This document shows positions 62,291 through 64,000 of a DNA stretch of 64,000 bases, one piece after another. Position 1 is the stretch's first letter, and every line of letters starts with the position of its first letter. A model generated the notes under the pieces. It was given only the letters and a program-made list of their open reading frames with translations, had not been told where the DNA came from and did not search any database. Made by a program: the position numbers and the translations under genes. Source of the stretch: Annona cherimola (taxonomy: Eukaryota > Streptophyta > Magnoliopsida > Magnoliales > Annonaceae); the NCBI GenBank assembly GCA_030490835.1, contig CM059971.1:128062564-128126563 (forward strand), in the 5' to 3' direction.

Positions 62291-62820
62291 TCTCTCTCCC
62301 TTTCTTGTGAGCAAAACACGCCTTTTTTTTTTTTTTCTGCACGCAGACACTGATCCATGGTAGATGTGGGGACCAAACCCCAGTCACTAGGCACGCATGC
62401 CTTGGTGTGAAAGCAGCTGACCTTAGGCCAGGTTCACAAACAAAAACCGAAGGGAAAAAATTGAATCTCTCTCTGACATGCATGAAACTGTAATAAAAAG
62501 GAAGGAAAAAATTGAATCAATCCCACCCTCCCTCCCTTTCTTGTGAGCAAAACACGCCTTTTTTTCTGCATGGAGACACTGCTCCATGGTAGATGTGGGG
62601 ACCCAACCCCAGTCACTGGGCACGCATGCCCTGGTGTGAAAGCAGCTGGCTTTAGGTCAGGTTCACAAACAAACACCGAAAGGAAAAAATTGAATCTCTC
62701 TCTGGCATGCGCGAAACAAGATAAAAAATTGAATCCCTCTTGAATCTCTCTCTGGCATGCGTGAAACTGGAATAAAAAGGAAGGAAAAAATTGAATATCT
62801 CTCTCTCTCGAGCAAAACAC
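62291..62820. repeat. Tandem repeat of about 233 bp, two units plus partial
   Basis: CTTTCTTGTGAGCAAAACACG starts near 62300 and again near 62533. Each is followed by CTGCAYGNAGACACTG, CATGGTAGATGTGGGGACC, GCACGCATGCC and GTGAAAGCAGCTG in the same order. A partial third unit follows from about 62690, with a short internal duplication of TTGAATCTCTCTCTGGCATG. It lies in what may be intron 3 of the distal carrier gene. Confidence 0.8.
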
Positions 62821-62829
62821 AATTTTGGT

Positions 62830-64000
62830 TTATGCTAGAAATGTTAATCCCTTTCTCATGAGCAAAACATACCCCTTTGATTTATGCTAGAAATGATAAT
62901 GAAGAAAATTGGAAGAAAAAAGGAGAAAAAATGGAATATGAAACCGAATAGAAAATTATCATTTTAATTACGAAAAGGAGAAGAATCTGTGCATCGATTT
63001 CGTTAACTCGGAAAAATCCCATAATAAAGTCCCCTCAAAGAATTAACATCATGCAGTTTGAAAAAGAAAGGAATCATAAGCAAATATATCACTATGGAAC
63101 AACTGCGAGTAACTAAAAACGTTTGACAATGTGACAGTGTGTTTGTGCCTGTTTAAACTGGTTGCAGGCGAATTAACATGCATATATTGGAAAAGGCACC
63201 ATGATTTATGTTGCTTGCAAATTGAATAGTTTTCAACTTATGATAAATGAAATGCAGGCAGGCATAAGAAAATCGCTAAAGAAATGGACAGATGGCATAT
63301 AACTTATAGTGTCAAACTGAACAAAAACAATATAACTTCAACAACAAAAACACTAGCAAGAATGAGCCTAAGAATAGCCCTGAAGTCACTACCTTTGATA
63401 TGAGCAGATAGATTGTCAGCAGAAAATGGAAATGAGCATGTATAGTGTTTTGCAATTGTCAAGTATCCATCATACAAGAAGGAAATTTTGATAGGGTCAA
63501 GACCGTCATGTCTTACAAAGAGATACTGTTGGTTGATCAATTAACAACTTGTTTGAAGGATAAGCATTGAGATAATCAGGACTAAGATGATAGAGAGCAA
63601 CAATGTAATGAGTAAATTAGCAATCAAAAATGTTTTGAGAATCTAAAGGTATTTGGTAATAGGTAATCACCAACAAGCAGAGGCAAACTAAACTGGGGAG
63701 GTTTAGCGACCAAGAACCACACCGGTTAGAAGTATATGGTAAGAAGGCCAGGACGATGAGAATGGGGGGGAGACCGGGAGAGAGGCTTCATGAAGCTGTT
63801 TTGCAATCTATTGCAATACGTGGATCAAGGAACGTCAACTTTCCCAGACACATTTAAAAAAATGAAGAGAGTGGCTTTAGCTATGTTGCTGATTTGGAAG
63901 AAAGCAGTTGCCAGATGCCAATCAAAGGCCACAATCAGCTCTTTGATTCTCATAAGCAGCTTCCAAGGTTAGGAAACCATGCCAAATAAGACCAGAAGAA
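62830..64000. other. No gene recognised to the window end
   Basis: Short open frames only. None matches carrier exons 1-3 or another family on either strand. Confidence 0.4.

Noticed and set aside
63304..63540. 78-residue minus-strand frame near the window end as a further carrier exon
   Set aside because: Its sequence does not resemble carrier exons 1-3, and no splice sites of the right phase flank it.

Overview
This is a plant (angiosperm) nuclear window. The evidence is plant-type spliced genes (an arabinogalactan peptide, a COP1-interacting coiled-coil protein, a mitochondrial adenylate carrier), GT-AG introns, AT-rich intergenic DNA packed with MITEs, and LINE, LTR, hAT-like and Mutator-like remnants. 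The species cannot be named from the sequence alone.

Layout. At 1-4.8 kb there are MITEs and a degenerate hAT-like element. At 4.8-6.7 kb (minus strand) lies a small two-exon gene for an AGP16/20-type arabinogalactan peptide. From 7.2 to 15.4 kb there is repeat-rich DNA with no assignable gene. At about 16.7-21.5 kb (minus) there is a gamma-tubulin pseudogene that keeps its intron layout but carries frameshifts, a deletion, a stop and damaged splice sites. From 21.8 to 33 kb the DNA is transposons. Its core is a nest at 24.4-30.1 kb: an RTE-type LINE sits inside a foldback MITE, a 1.7 kb solo LTR sits inside the LINE, and a Mutator-like MITE sits in the bases just 5' of the LINE; three of these insertions have readable target-site duplications. 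At 33.6-41.5 kb (plus) is a CIP1 homologue of 1407 residues, with a leader intron, two upstream ORFs and an internal 84-residue coiled-coil repeat. From 41.9 to 46 kb there is a Tourist-like MITE, the 3' end of an L1-type LINE and more foldback elements. From 46.3 to 64 kb (minus) there is a head-to-tail tandem pair of ADNT1-like carrier genes. The proximal copy (46.3-55.5 kb) is complete in eight exons. The distal copy (58.5-60.9 kb) shows exons 4-8 only, and the window ends before its first exons, if they exist.

The genes do not form a pathway. Two of them have some regulatory interest. The CIP1 homologue has a close pair of CACGTG G-boxes upstream, the type of site bound by the light factors that COP1 controls. 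The carrier pair offers a built-in empty-site comparison for transposons in the introns of the proximal copy. Exon junctions were placed by GT-AG signals, phase consistency and resemblance to known families; no alignment or search was run.
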